A DNA stretch of 64,000 bases from an uncultured Selenomonadales bacterium (GTDB lineage: Bacteria > Bacillota > Negativicutes > Selenomonadales > Selenomonadaceae). The position numbers were made by a program, and so were the translations under genes. Positions within the stretch are counted from its first letter, which is position 1; each line of letters opens with the position of its first letter. Positions 8,739 through 18,707 of the stretch are shown piece by piece. Location: the NCBI GenBank assembly GCA_937901445.1, contig CALDHY010000072.1, positions 26,770 through 90,769 of the forward strand, given 5' to 3'. Under the pieces are notes generated by a model. It had not been told where the DNA came from, searched no databases, and worked only from the letters and a program-made list of their open reading frames with translations.

Positions 8739-9329
8739 ATGGAAACTCTTGAAGCAATTTTGTCGCGCAGGAGTACACGCAGCTACACGCCCGCGCCGGT
8801 TGAATCTGAAAAACTTCAAAAAATTATCGACGCGGGCAGGTACGCTCCGAGCGGCGGCAACAATCAGACTAATCATTTTCTGGTTGTTCAAAATCCTGAA
8901 GTCTTGAAAAAACTTGCAATGCTTGCCGAGTCCGCCTTTGCAAAAATGGAAGTTACAGAAAATACTTATTCAAGCTTGAAAAGCTCAATTCTTCAATCCA
9001 AAAAAGGCGGATATATTTTTTATTATCATGCGCCGGTTTTAATTATCGTCGCCAATCAGAAAAATTACGGCAACAACATTGCAGATTGTGCGGTTGCCGT
9101 TGAAAATATGATGGTTGCCGCCAATGCGCTTGACTTGGGCAGTTGCTGGATTAATCAATTGAAGTGGCTGAATGAAGACGCGGAAATTTTAGAATACCTG
9201 CGCGAAATGGGCTTGAAAGAAAATGAGCGCGTTTATGCGTCAATGGTTGTAGGTTATGCAAAGTCTGCGGACGGAAAACCTAACAGAAAAGCGTTGCCGC
9301 GCAAAGGTAACGAAGTAACATTTATTTAG
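8739..9329 (+). CDS. Nitroreductase-family protein
   Basis: Protein of 196 residues typical of FMN nitroreductases. The N-terminal SRRSTRSYTP motif, the APSGGNNQTNHFLVV segment, and NALDLGSCWINQL near the dimer interface are all visible. It begins 9 bp after the previous gene with GAGGTACGAAA upstream. It may reduce nitro compounds, quinones or enones with flavin. Its place between a flavodoxin-fold reductase and a cupin supports a shared detoxification operon. Confidence 0.87.
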   Translation: METLEAILSRRSTRSYTPAPVESEKLQKIIDAGRYAPSGGNNQTNHFLVVQNPEVLKKLAMLAESAFAKMEVTENTYSSLKSSILQSKKGGYIFYYHAPVLIIVANQKNYGNNIADCAVAVENMMVAANALDLGSCWINQLKWLNEDAEILEYLREMGLKENERVYASMVVGYAKSADGKPNRKALPRKGNEVTFI

Positions 9330-9341
9330 GAGTGATTTAAA

Positions 9342-9677
9342 ATGATGGTTCACCATGAAAAAATCGAAAAGAAAGAAATTAACCCCGGCGTAGTCTTCCA
9401 ATATCTCGGCAAGGGTACGCTGATGAACGTTTTTCACTGGAATATGGCTGACGGCTCCAAAGTTGCAATGCATACGCACGAAAGTGAACAGTTCGGCTAT
9501 TGCATCAAGGGCGGCTTTATCATTGTTGAAGACGGCAAAGAATATCAAATTGGCGCGGGCGATGCTTACTTTATCCCGCCGAATGTTCCTCATTCTTTTG
9601 TAGCTGTTGGCGATACTGAAGCTATTGACGTTTTCAACCCGATTAAAAGCCCCATTCCCGACGGTCGCGACGCTTGA
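9342..9677 (+). CDS. Single-domain cupin
   Basis: Protein of 111 residues with one cupin fold. Motif 1 appears as MHTHESEQFGYCIKGG with His, His and Glu ligands, and motif 2 as GDAYFIPPNVPHSF with the last His. A divalent metal site is likely. It starts at ATG 9342 after AGGAGTG; a second ATG follows directly. It closes the redox gene run. Function beyond metal-dependent small-molecule binding or isomerization cannot be stated. Confidence 0.88.
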   Translation: MMVHHEKIEKKEINPGVVFQYLGKGTLMNVFHWNMADGSKVAMHTHESEQFGYCIKGGFIIVEDGKEYQIGAGDAYFIPPNVPHSFVAVGDTEAIDVFNPIKSPIPDGRDA

Positions 9678-9686
9678 GGTAAAATT

Positions 9687-11348
9687 ATGGATTATATTTT
9701 TGACGCTAAAAATAATTTGTTTTGGGAAGTTAAAAGTTTTGACGCTGACGACGACCGCTATTTTAAGCGCAAAATGACTTGGGAAGATTTTCAAAATTAT
9801 ATTAAAAATCTCAATGAAAAAAATTACGGCGGCTTCAATGATTGGCGCGCTCCTTCACGTGCAGAAATGCGCACGCTGATTAAGTACGGCAAAGTTAATC
9901 CCGCCTTTGACGCAGAAATTTTTCAAAGTCTTTTGCCTGACAATTATTGGTGCGGCTTCACTTCCTACGCTCTGCGCGAAGATTGCGGTTGGGTTATCAA
10001 TTTAAATTTGGGCGCGTCAACAACTCAAAGTAAGACGCTGAAAAGTTACGGCGTGGCGGTGCGCGGCGAAAAACAACACGACGGTACAGCGCGTTTCATT
10101 GACAACGGCGACGGCACAATTACTGACACCGTTGCAAAATTAATGTGGCAAAAAGAACAGCCCGCGCCCAAAAGTTACAATGACGTTCAAGAAATGCTTA
10201 AAACTTTTGAACTTGCCGGTTACAAAGATTGGCGACTTCCCACAATGTATGAAATTGGATTAATCTTTGATGAAACTTACGAAAATGGAAATTGGTACTA
10301 CGACAAATTTTTTGAATGCGACAAGTTAAAGCCGCCGCTCTTGCAACATATCACGGCAAATCTTTTTGAAAATACCTACGTTTGGATAATGAATTTTAAT
10401 TTCGGCTATGAGGGTTATTACGGCGAAAAATTTATACCGCTTTGTTATCGCCTTGTAAGAAATTTGGAAACTGTCGCGCAGGACAAATTTCAAATGCCGA
10501 GCGGCGGGCAAAAAGAAATTTTCGACTACAAGGGAAATGTTACCGGCGTCAATGAAAATTTCGGCGCAACTGATTTTGTAGTTTATGACAATTTTATTTT
10601 TGACAAGAAAACCGGCTTAAGTTACGAAAAAAATTCTGCCGGTACTTTTACATTTGAAGAGGCGCAGGAACATATTAAAAAATTGAACGCGGCAAATTTC
10701 GGCGGCAAAAATGATTGGCGTTTACCGAGCATTGACGAGCTTAGATTTATTGCAGACTACAGCAAACAGAATCCCGCCGTTTTTGACGAATTTCAAAGTT
10801 ACGTTGCGCCAATTTTTTACTGGACGGGCGAAGAACACGCCGTTACAAAAAATACCCGCGCTTGGGTTATTTATTTTGGTTACGGTTGCACGGTGCCGAT
10901 TGATAAAAATCAAAAGTGCGGCGTCATTGCAGTTAGCGGCGGCTATGTAAATCTGCGCGACCGCTCGGAAAATCGCTACAAAATTGAAAACGGTGTAGTA
11001 ATTGATACTTTTACAAATTTAATGTGGTTGCAGCAGGAATTCCCATTGATGAGCGTTGCCGAAATTGAAAAGCTTTTCGCCGAAAATGAATTTGCGGGGC
11101 AAAAAGGCTGGCGTCTTCCGGATTTGAAGGAACTTTCAACCATTTTCAACCGCACGGCTGAAGGCGGGCGTTGGTTCGATGAAAAATTATTCCCCGATAT
11201 TTATGACGGTCCTGGAATGTTTTTATTGGCGCGTGAAACTTTCAACGGTATGTACAACTGGGGCTGTAATATGAAATTTGCTTACGACGGCTACTACGCC
11301 GACAGATTCAGCGGTAAATATCGTGTCAAGGCAGTGAAAAATTTGTAG
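9687..11348 (+). CDS. Four-domain DUF1566 (Lcl-like) protein
   Basis: Protein of 553 residues built of four tandem DUF1566-type domains. Repeat cores are at about 1-130 (GGFNDWRAPSRAEMRTL), 132-270 (AGYKDWRLPTMYEIGLI), 300-430 (GGKNDWRLPSIDELRFI) and 435-553 (AGQKGWRLPDLKELSTI). Each has the W-R-x-P signature and a later conserved Trp. Domains 1 and 3, and 2 and 4, resemble each other most, suggesting duplication of a pair. No signal peptide is visible. The fold is related to C-type lectin/FGE-like scaffolds, so ligand binding is likely, but the role is unknown. Confidence 0.8.
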   Translation: MDYIFDAKNNLFWEVKSFDADDDRYFKRKMTWEDFQNYIKNLNEKNYGGFNDWRAPSRAEMRTLIKYGKVNPAFDAEIFQSLLPDNYWCGFTSYALREDCGWVINLNLGASTTQSKTLKSYGVAVRGEKQHDGTARFIDNGDGTITDTVAKLMWQKEQPAPKSYNDVQEMLKTFELAGYKDWRLPTMYEIGLIFDETYENGNWYYDKFFECDKLKPPLLQHITANLFENTYVWIMNFNFGYEGYYGEKFIPLCYRLVRNLETVAQDKFQMPSGGQKEIFDYKGNVTGVNENFGATDFVVYDNFIFDKKTGLSYEKNSAGTFTFEEAQEHIKKLNAANFGGKNDWRLPSIDELRFIADYSKQNPAVFDEFQSYVAPIFYWTGEEHAVTKNTRAWVIYFGYGCTVPIDKNQKCGVIAVSGGYVNLRDRSENRYKIENGVVIDTFTNLMWLQQEFPLMSVAEIEKLFAENEFAGQKGWRLPDLKELSTIFNRTAEGGRWFDEKLFPDIYDGPGMFLLARETFNGMYNWGCNMKFAYDGYYADRFSGKYRVKAVKNL

Positions 11349-11378
11349 GATTTTAAAAGAGTCACGGAGGATTTCAAA

Positions 11379-13910
11379 ATGAGAAAATATAAGCGGTATA
11401 TCAATCGCAAAAATTTAATTGCACTGGGCGCGGCTCTTGCTTTAGGTTTAAGCAGTTCGGCTTATGCATCAGAGGCTATTACTGTTGGAGAAGGTACGGA
11501 AGATTCGCCGGTTTATGCTGAAAACCCCGCCGGCAATACCATTGACAGCTATAACATTTTTAAACAGTCTATGAATGGTCTTGAAATTTATATGTTTTAC
11601 GCTTTTGCCTCCCTTCAAGACCCTTCAGCGTTTGTCTTAATTACTGATTCTACTGATAACGTTCCGTTAAATTTTATGGGCAGTTATGCTCACCTTACAA
11701 ATAACGGTACAATTTCGCTCCATTTTAAAGATATGGCGGAAAAATATTCCGATATATCAACTTCAGGAGCTATGATGGGGCGCGGTATGTGGGCTTATCA
11801 ATATTCAAGCCTTACAAATAACGGCAATATTTATGTTGTAATGGACCCTGAAGATACGGAGTCCACTACAGGATATTATTTTCACGCAATGTACGGCGCA
11901 GAGCACAGCACCGTTACCAATAACGGTTTAATATCTATTACAGGTCCCGGCAGCTTGCGTTCAAATCTGCGCGGTATGACAAGTACTGCCTCAAATTTAA
12001 CGCTTAGAAATTACGGCACAATACTCATGGACGTAGACACTGCAGATATTGCGCGGGCTGTTGCGGGTACAGGCGAGGCTGACAACGTTTTTGAAAACTA
12101 CGGTACAATTAACATTCACTCCAATGCTCATATTTACAGCATGGCGGGTAAAAGCAATACTCGACTTGCAAACTACGGAAAAATTATAGCGGTAGTTGAC
12201 GCCACTTCCGACAGAGCCGCAAGAATAGCTGACGCCGGTCTGACTATGGCGGGACCTTCGGCTTTTGGTATGGTTCTTATTGGCGGTTGTAATTCCCCTT
12301 ACAAAGACACTGACGGTACTGTGGTTGGCGATTATAATTATTACGGTCTGCATAATTACGGAGTTATTGATCTTTCCGTGATTGGCGATTATACCGAGGC
12401 TACTACCCCTGTCTATGGTTTTTACCTCAACAATTACACTGCCAATTCTAATCGAGATACCGGTGTTACTACCGCGTCTGTTTTCGATACCGGTATTTGG
12501 GGAATAAGCAACACCGGTGTTATTAATCTTTCAACTGTCATTCAACCTTCAGAAGAAAATAATTACACTGTAAAAAAAGCTGAAATTGGTATTAACAGTG
12601 ATCTTGCTCCCTCGCCAATCAATCCTGTTCATGCAAAAATTGGCGATTGGGCAACAACTCTGCGCGACTTCGGCACAACACAAGATTTTATCCACGTATC
12701 AAGAAATATTGGAGACAGCTCCAAACTTTATCAACAATCCCTTGATTTTTCGGATACAAATTTAATTTTGCGCCCTGCCGAAAATTACACGGCGGGAACT
12801 TCCTACCTTGTTTCAAAAGATACGCTTATTACCAACGTTGACTACTTCGGCGACGAACTCGATACTTTCATGGATGTAACCGGTTTTGATTCAATGACGT
12901 ATAGCGCGGAAATGTCAGACTTTATAACAACAAACGTAACTGCAGATTCAGCTAATGGCGGTTATCAAGTTTCGCTCGTACCGAATAATACCGGCAAAAC
13001 TAAAGGTTTAATTTCTGCCGCCGCAATGGGAGCTGTAGATTTTACCCGCGCCAATATGGATCAGATTGAACACGAACTTGAAAGAAATGACAGACTCCAT
13101 CAAAAATGGTTTATCACGCCTTACTATTCAAAATTCAAACGTGATGAGGGTATGGACGGGCACGCGCACGGCTATATTATCGGCTCTGATTGGAAAGTTG
13201 GCGAAAAATCCTACTTAGGTATTCATGGTTCTTATGCATTGGGCAGCGCAGACAATGGGATTTATTCGGCTGACAGCAGCTTAAAGAGTTTTACCGGCGG
13301 CTTGCACTACACAATTTACCCCAATGAAGATAAAAATTGGATTCGCACGCAAGCAACGTACTTTCATAACAGCGGAGATACTTCCTACAGAATGAACACC
13401 GACACAAGCACTTTAAACGGCAAGAGTTCAAATAAATCTAATGGCGTTTATCTTTCTGCAAATTACGGCTTTAAAAATGAACTTTCGGAGAAAAATGAAT
13501 TGCGCTCGGAAGTCGGCTTGTCTTATTTGAGTATGAGCGATTCGCCAACAATTCATTGGAGTTTGCTTGATGCCAATATTCCGGGCTACGATATGAAGTT
13601 TGACAAGTATAACGCGCTCCATGCAACCGCCAAAACTTCATTGATTCACAAATTTTCAGAGGGCGAAGATGGCGGCAGTTTGTTAGCGTCATTGGGAGTT
13701 CGCGGGCGTCTTGCCGGTAAAAAAGTACAAATGAATATGATGAATACAGATTACGGCGATTCAGTGCGTGAAGATTCGGTGCAAGGATTGGTTGAACTTT
13801 CTTACCGCCACAAAATTAATAAATTTTATGTTGACGCCGGTTATCAAGGAATTTTCGGCGGCGATTCCAAAAATCACTTGTTCCATACCGCTTTAAAATG
13901 GTCATTCTAA
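11379..13910 (+). CDS. Autotransporter (type Va) with beta-barrel
   Basis: Protein of 843 residues. A long signal peptide ends near SSAYASEA (residue ~31). The passenger (about 32-560) is rich in NNGTI/NYGTI repeats typical of a beta-helix. From about 565 the autotransporter barrel begins, with WFITPYYSKFKRDEG and SYLGIHGSYALGSADNG, and it ends in ALKWSF with a terminal Phe as needed for BAM insertion. CACGGAGG precedes the ATG. It implies an outer membrane. The passenger has no visible protease or lipase motif, so adhesion or a structural role is a guess. Confidence 0.88.
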   Translation: MRKYKRYINRKNLIALGAALALGLSSSAYASEAITVGEGTEDSPVYAENPAGNTIDSYNIFKQSMNGLEIYMFYAFASLQDPSAFVLITDSTDNVPLNFMGSYAHLTNNGTISLHFKDMAEKYSDISTSGAMMGRGMWAYQYSSLTNNGNIYVVMDPEDTESTTGYYFHAMYGAEHSTVTNNGLISITGPGSLRSNLRGMTSTASNLTLRNYGTILMDVDTADIARAVAGTGEADNVFENYGTINIHSNAHIYSMAGKSNTRLANYGKIIAVVDATSDRAARIADAGLTMAGPSAFGMVLIGGCNSPYKDTDGTVVGDYNYYGLHNYGVIDLSVIGDYTEATTPVYGFYLNNYTANSNRDTGVTTASVFDTGIWGISNTGVINLSTVIQPSEENNYTVKKAEIGINSDLAPSPINPVHAKIGDWATTLRDFGTTQDFIHVSRNIGDSSKLYQQSLDFSDTNLILRPAENYTAGTSYLVSKDTLITNVDYFGDELDTFMDVTGFDSMTYSAEMSDFITTNVTADSANGGYQVSLVPNNTGKTKGLISAAAMGAVDFTRANMDQIEHELERNDRLHQKWFITPYYSKFKRDEGMDGHAHGYIIGSDWKVGEKSYLGIHGSYALGSADNGIYSADSSLKSFTGGLHYTIYPNEDKNWIRTQATYFHNSGDTSYRMNTDTSTLNGKSSNKSNGVYLSANYGFKNELSEKNELRSEVGLSYLSMSDSPTIHWSLLDANIPGYDMKFDKYNALHATAKTSLIHKFSEGEDGGSLLASLGVRGRLAGKKVQMNMMNTDYGDSVREDSVQGLVELSYRHKINKFYVDAGYQGIFGGDSKNHLFHTALKWSF

Positions 13911-13937
13911 ATTTTGTTTCACGAAAGAAGAATTACG

Positions 13938-15434
13938 ATGAAACGTTCCAAAAAATGGAAAAATTTACTCGTGGGGTTAATTATGGCAAGTATTGCCGGA
14001 ACTTCACCCTTAGCGTATGCCGAAAATGAAATTACTGTCGGTGCCGGTACAGAAAATTCCCCAATTACGGCAGAAAACAGCAACGTTATAGAAAGTGAAA
14101 AAATTTTTGAGTTTGTAAAATACAGTAAGGCAATGCCGAATAAAAATTTGCACATTTCATTTTATGGTATGGCGTCATTCGTTAAAGACACCGGCAAATT
14201 TGCAACCGCAATTTCACAATCTGCGGGCGATTATGTCAACCTTACAAATGACGGCGTAATAAATATGCACTTCAAAGATATGGCGGCGCGGTATGCAGCT
14301 GAAATTGACACGGCAAAAGATACAAGCAAAAAATATGACGGCTTAGTCGGCTGGTGTATGTTTGCAGGGGAACATTCGACCTTGTGCAATAACGGCGATA
14401 TAAATATTTTCTATGACCAAGCGGACGCAAATTCAGGGAATAAATTGCTCGTTCATGCAATGTACGTACACGACAACTCAAAAATGATAAACAACGGCAA
14501 TATCAATATAACCGGCGCGGGAAGTAATGGAACTGAAATACGCGGAATGACTACCGAATACGGCAAATTGATAATTGAAAATAACGGCTCTATTTTTATT
14601 GATGTAAAACAATCGTCAATGTCGCGGGCTTTTTCCTCACTTGGTATAGGCAGTTACATGATAAACAACGGGGAAATTTTTAATAGAAGTAATTGCATAG
14701 TTTTTGGTATGCTTGCCGATGTTGGAACAAGATTAATCAACAATGGAACGGTAACCGTAATTTCTGAAGGGCAAATCAGCCAAAAAATAGCGGGACCGAC
14801 GCCGGATTATGTACTTGAATCTTCAGGCGCGTATGGTATGACTTACTCTCCAACTTCCGCCGGTGGTTTTAACAGAATGATAAATCGCGGCAAGGTAATT
14901 GTAAAAGTTCAAGCAAATAAAAATTCTCGCCCCGATTCTGTTGCCGCCGGAATGTTGGTAATGAACTCCAGAAAAAATCCCGCGCCTTTAGTTTTGGAAA
15001 ATACCGGCGTTATCGAAGTTTCTTCCAATCTTAAACCGAGCGAAGGCAATAACTATCTTGTACGCGCTTCTGAAATTGCCGTCAATGCGCTTGTAAAAAA
15101 ATGGGAAAATACAAACGTTCAACTTTCGACGTGGGCAACAAACCTGCGCGACTTCGGCAAGAAAAAAGATTTTATTCAGGCGCGGAATTGCTCCATTGAT
15201 TTTTCAAATGCAAAATTAATCCTTCGCGCAGATAAAAATTATAAACTCGGCACGGTTTACAGAATTGCGCCCGAAACTTTAATTGCGCCGCTTGACGGAA
15301 AAACTTTGGCAGATTCAAACATAGTTGTTAAAAATTTTGAAGCTATAACTTTCAGCGCGGACGATTCAAAATTAAAAGTTGTTGCCAAAAAAAATTCTGA
15401 CGGCAGTTTTAACGTAAGCTTGATTTCAAAATAA
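13938..15434 (+). CDS. Secreted autotransporter-like passenger lacking a barrel
   Basis: Protein of about 498 residues. The signal peptide ends near SPLAYAENE. Its body aligns by eye with the upstream autotransporter passenger: EITVGAGTENSPITAEN versus AITVGEGTEDSPVYAEN, HFKDMA in both, and WATNLRDFGKKKDFI versus WATTLRDFGTTQDFI. It stops where the partner's barrel begins (VSLISK, then a stop), with no frameshift remnant. It was probably born by partial duplication and now ends up periplasmic or released. ATG 13938 is chosen because the signal peptide starts there. Confidence 0.8.
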   Translation: MKRSKKWKNLLVGLIMASIAGTSPLAYAENEITVGAGTENSPITAENSNVIESEKIFEFVKYSKAMPNKNLHISFYGMASFVKDTGKFATAISQSAGDYVNLTNDGVINMHFKDMAARYAAEIDTAKDTSKKYDGLVGWCMFAGEHSTLCNNGDINIFYDQADANSGNKLLVHAMYVHDNSKMINNGNINITGAGSNGTEIRGMTTEYGKLIIENNGSIFIDVKQSSMSRAFSSLGIGSYMINNGEIFNRSNCIVFGMLADVGTRLINNGTVTVISEGQISQKIAGPTPDYVLESSGAYGMTYSPTSAGGFNRMINRGKVIVKVQANKNSRPDSVAAGMLVMNSRKNPAPLVLENTGVIEVSSNLKPSEGNNYLVRASEIAVNALVKKWENTNVQLSTWATNLRDFGKKKDFIQARNCSIDFSNAKLILRADKNYKLGTVYRIAPETLIAPLDGKTLADSNIVVKNFEAITFSADDSKLKVVAKKNSDGSFNVSLISK

Positions 15435-15450
15435 TTTGGCGGTGGTCAAT

Positions 15451-16986
15451 TTGAAAAAGGTCTACCTAATTTTCTTTGCAATATTGGCACTGTTACTGAA
15501 AATAAATTTTGCAGAAGCCGCCGCAACTCCAATAATTCAAATCGACAGCGGCAAAATTCAAGGCGTAATTGAAAGCGGCGTGGAATGTTATAAAGGTATT
15601 CCCTACGCCGCGCCGCCCGTCGGTAATTTGCGCTGGCGTCCGCCTGTTGCCCCTGAAAGTTGGAGCGGTGTTAGGCAGGTTACAGAATATGCAAATTATT
15701 CGGCGCAAAAAGACGACTTAAGCTTTTTCTCGACGCCCGGCGGCAATGAAGATTGTTTGTACTTGAATGTTTTTGTACCGCAAAATTCCCAAAATAAAAA
15801 GTTGCCGGTATTTTTCTGGATTCATGGCGGCGCGTTATCGGTAGGTTCTTCAAATGATTATGACCCTGTGCCGCTTGCAAAAATTGGCGAAAGTATCGTT
15901 GTAACTTTCAATTTCAGATTGGGCGTTTTGGGATTTTTCGCTCATCCCGCTCTTGATAACGAAGGACACGCCGCAATTAATTATGGTTTAATGGATCAAG
16001 TCGCCGCGTTGGATTGGGTGCAAAAAAATATTTCGCAATTCGGCGGAGACCCAAATAAAGTTACAATCGCCGGACAATCTACCGGCGCGCAAAGTGTTTT
16101 GGCTTTAATGACTTCACCTAAGGCAAAAGGAAAATTTCAAGCGGCTGTAAGTATGAGCGGCAGTACAATTATTGCTGAATCCTTAACAAAAAAGGAAGCC
16201 GAAAATCGCGGTGTACAATTTGCCACTCGCGCAGGACTTAAAAATGCAACCGCTGAAGATTTAAGAAATTTAAGTGTCGAAGAAATTTTGAAGGCTCAAT
16301 CTAAACAAAATTTCGCTGTTGACGGCGAATACATTACAGAAAATATAGGAACGGCTTTATTAAGCGGGCGCGTCAATGATGTAATTTTGATAAGCGGCAT
16401 AACTCACAATGAAGGCTCTTTTGTAATGAGCGTTACCGAAAATTTGACCGGCAAAACTTTTTCTGCAGATATGTACAAAAAAACAGTTGAAGATGTTCAA
16501 GGGCAGTTAAATAAAAGCGCGCAAAAAATTTTGGCAGAATATCCGCTTGAAAGGTATTCAACACCGGCTGAAACTTGCGCCAACATTTTTACTGACGGTT
16601 GGTTTGCATTGACGGTTGAAAAAATGAATGACGCGCTTTCAAAAAAAATCCCTGTTTATGCTTACGAATTCAGCGACGTAACCGCGCCGCCGTATTTTCC
16701 GGCAAGCTTTAAACAGGGCGCGGCTCATACTTACGATATACCGTATATTTTTTGGGGATTTAACGGCAGCTCTTCACTTTCCACAAAATTAAATCCTAAA
16801 CAAGAAAAATTATCCCGCGAAATGATAAATTACTGGACGCACGCCTTAGACTTGCCGAATCAAAAAAAATGGACGCCTTACCAATCAAAATTGCAAAACT
16901 ATTTTATATTCAAACTCGGAAAATCTAAAATGGAGCGCGGCAAATTTGCAAAGCGTCACAAGTTAGATTTCTGGAAAAATCAATAA
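15451..16986 (+). CDS. Type B carboxylesterase (secreted)
   Basis: Protein of about 511 residues, alpha/beta hydrolase of the carboxylesterase/cholinesterase family. Signal peptide ends near NFAEAAATP. The family start motif is YKGIPYAAPPVGNLRW, and EDCLYLNVFVP is conserved. The nucleophile elbow is AGQSTGAQS (Gly-Gln-Ser-Thr-Gly rather than the usual Gly-Glu-Ser-Ala-Gly). The likely acid is Glu in THNEGSF and the His is in AAHTYDIPYIF. TTG 15451 is preferred because GGCGGTGG lies just upstream and the signal peptide begins there. Substrate unknown. Confidence 0.87.
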   Translation: MKKVYLIFFAILALLLKINFAEAAATPIIQIDSGKIQGVIESGVECYKGIPYAAPPVGNLRWRPPVAPESWSGVRQVTEYANYSAQKDDLSFFSTPGGNEDCLYLNVFVPQNSQNKKLPVFFWIHGGALSVGSSNDYDPVPLAKIGESIVVTFNFRLGVLGFFAHPALDNEGHAAINYGLMDQVAALDWVQKNISQFGGDPNKVTIAGQSTGAQSVLALMTSPKAKGKFQAAVSMSGSTIIAESLTKKEAENRGVQFATRAGLKNATAEDLRNLSVEEILKAQSKQNFAVDGEYITENIGTALLSGRVNDVILISGITHNEGSFVMSVTENLTGKTFSADMYKKTVEDVQGQLNKSAQKILAEYPLERYSTPAETCANIFTDGWFALTVEKMNDALSKKIPVYAYEFSDVTAPPYFPASFKQGAAHTYDIPYIFWGFNGSSSLSTKLNPKQEKLSREMINYWTHALDLPNQKKWTPYQSKLQNYFIFKLGKSKMERGKFAKRHKLDFWKNQ

Positions 16987-17000
16987 AGGACAAATATTTA

Positions 17001-18707
17001 ATGAACGCCGAAAAAACTTTTTTTAAGCAACTTGTCAAGGAATATATGGTGCCGGACAGACTGCCCTTAATCGCTGTCAGCACTTTCCTTGCAGGTTATT
17101 TTTTTGGACAAAATGGCGTAGCAGTTTTTACACTGCTTTTGCCGCTGTACTTTCTTTTCATAATTGCGGGAACGTGGATAAATTTTGGTGCGTTTTCAAT
17201 GGCAATGGCAGCCGTCGGAAACAATGAAACTTACAACGCGCAAGCTTATTCAAATTTAGCTTTAAGAACGTCATTGACTGCCGGATTTTTTTTGTCGGTA
17301 TTGGCGTTGCTTTTTTTTCCGCAAATTTTGGAATTTCTGAAAGTACCGCCTGACCTTTTTTATTTGGCTGAACCGTTCGGAAAAACTTTAGCCGTTGCAG
17401 GTATTTTGCTTGTACTTTCGTGTTACATTCTGCAATTTTTAAAAGTTGCAGGAATGCAAAAACAGCTGAAATTAATTTATAAGGCAATGCTGATAATCAA
17501 CGCCGCCGTAAGTTTTCTTTGTATAAAAATTTTAAATTTCGGTATGGAAGGGCTCGCCGTTGGAATGAGCGCGGCAACTTTATTTTGCATTGTTTTTGAA
17601 GGCAAAAGACTTTACAAACATTTTGGGAGAAATTTATTTGCGCCAATTTCGGAGCCTTTTTCTTCATTGAAAAAACTTTTAATTGCCGGAAATGCATTGG
17701 CTTTCAGTAAAATTTTCAGCCTTTCGCAGATTTTGCTTTTCAATACAATTTGTTTCAGACTTTACGGCGTTGAGGGCGTGGCAGTTTTCGGCGTCTTACA
17801 AATTGCAATGAGACTTTGCCGCATTGCCTCTTCAATGACTTTTCAAGCGTTGACGCCAGTTTTGCTTGTCGAATTGGGCGACAAAAATATAAAAGCAATG
17901 ATGTCGGTATTGAAAGAAACTTTGCGGCGCGGCGTAATTTTTGGCGCAGTTATTCCAATGATAATTCTTTGGGGCGGCGCGGATTGGCTTGCAACAAAAA
18001 CAAGTTTAGATTCTGCGTGGTACGCACTTTTAATTGACGGTTTTCACGGTTACAGCGTATCGTTAATTTTTGGAGCTGCCAACGCGGTTTTCATTATGGC
18101 TTTTTTGTGTCTCGGTCACAATTTCTTTTCAAATTTTTTGGCGTTTTTGCGCTCCTTTGCATTGCTTTTAATTTTTTTGTGGGGAATTGCCGCCGACAAT
18201 CCCGAGTTGTTATGGTGGTGTTTTCTTTTTGCGGAATTTGGAACTTTTTTAATTTTGGTTGCCGGAATCTTTTTATTGATGAAAACCCAAAATTACAAAA
18301 CGCCGTTGTTGCTTGATAAAAAATATTTTCGCCCGTCAGCTTATTTTGTTTTGGCGCACGATGAAAATTCAATTCAATCTGCGCGAGGGCAAATTGAAAA
18401 ATTCCTTGAAAAAAGCGCGGTGAATTTTCCGGCTGAACAAATTCAAGGAAAGTTGAAAACGTGGCTGAAAATCTTTGACGAAAACAGCCCGCGCAAGAAG
18501 GCACATTTAACGGCGGTACATTTGTGCAATGACGGCGGAAACTTCAAAATAACCCTGCGCGACAACGGCAAGCGTTTTGATTATCGTACCTGCGCGAAAA
18601 ATTATTCAGCTGAAGTTGGTGAAAGTTTTTCTTTCAAATACGCGCTCGGCTTGAATAACATTTACTTAACTTTCAAATTGGAAGGAAGGAGAACAGATGA
18701 CCATTAA
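17001..18707 (+). CDS. MATE-family exporter with a C-terminal GHKL ATPase-like domain
   Basis: Protein of 568 residues. About 1-425 is a multi-helix membrane region of MATE type with roughly 12 hydrophobic segments. A cytosolic tail of about 130 residues follows, containing ITLRDNGKRFDYR, which resembles the G1 box of RsbW/histidine kinase ATPases (D-x-G-x-x-F-D), and a later YALGLNNIYLTFK reminiscent of the G2 end. No clear N box is seen, so ATP hydrolysis is doubtful. It overlaps the adaptor gene by 11 bp, so it is probably in the efflux operon. It may sense or be regulated by a STAS-like partner; that is speculation. Confidence 0.75.
   Translation: MNAEKTFFKQLVKEYMVPDRLPLIAVSTFLAGYFFGQNGVAVFTLLLPLYFLFIIAGTWINFGAFSMAMAAVGNNETYNAQAYSNLALRTSLTAGFFLSVLALLFFPQILEFLKVPPDLFYLAEPFGKTLAVAGILLVLSCYILQFLKVAGMQKQLKLIYKAMLIINAAVSFLCIKILNFGMEGLAVGMSAATLFCIVFEGKRLYKHFGRNLFAPISEPFSSLKKLLIAGNALAFSKIFSLSQILLFNTICFRLYGVEGVAVFGVLQIAMRLCRIASSMTFQALTPVLLVELGDKNIKAMMSVLKETLRRGVIFGAVIPMIILWGGADWLATKTSLDSAWYALLIDGFHGYSVSLIFGAANAVFIMAFLCLGHNFFSNFLAFLRSFALLLIFLWGIAADNPELLWWCFLFAEFGTFLILVAGIFLLMKTQNYKTPLLLDKKYFRPSAYFVLAHDENSIQSARGQIEKFLEKSAVNFPAEQIQGKLKTWLKIFDENSPRKKAHLTAVHLCNDGGNFKITLRDNGKRFDYRTCAKNYSAEVGESFSFKYALGLNNIYLTFKLEGRRTDDH

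Noticed and set aside
9687..11348. Diversity-generating retroelement target (DUF1566/C-type lectin fold)
   Set aside because: No reverse transcriptase or template repeat is visible near the gene, and no adenine-biased variable tail is evident.
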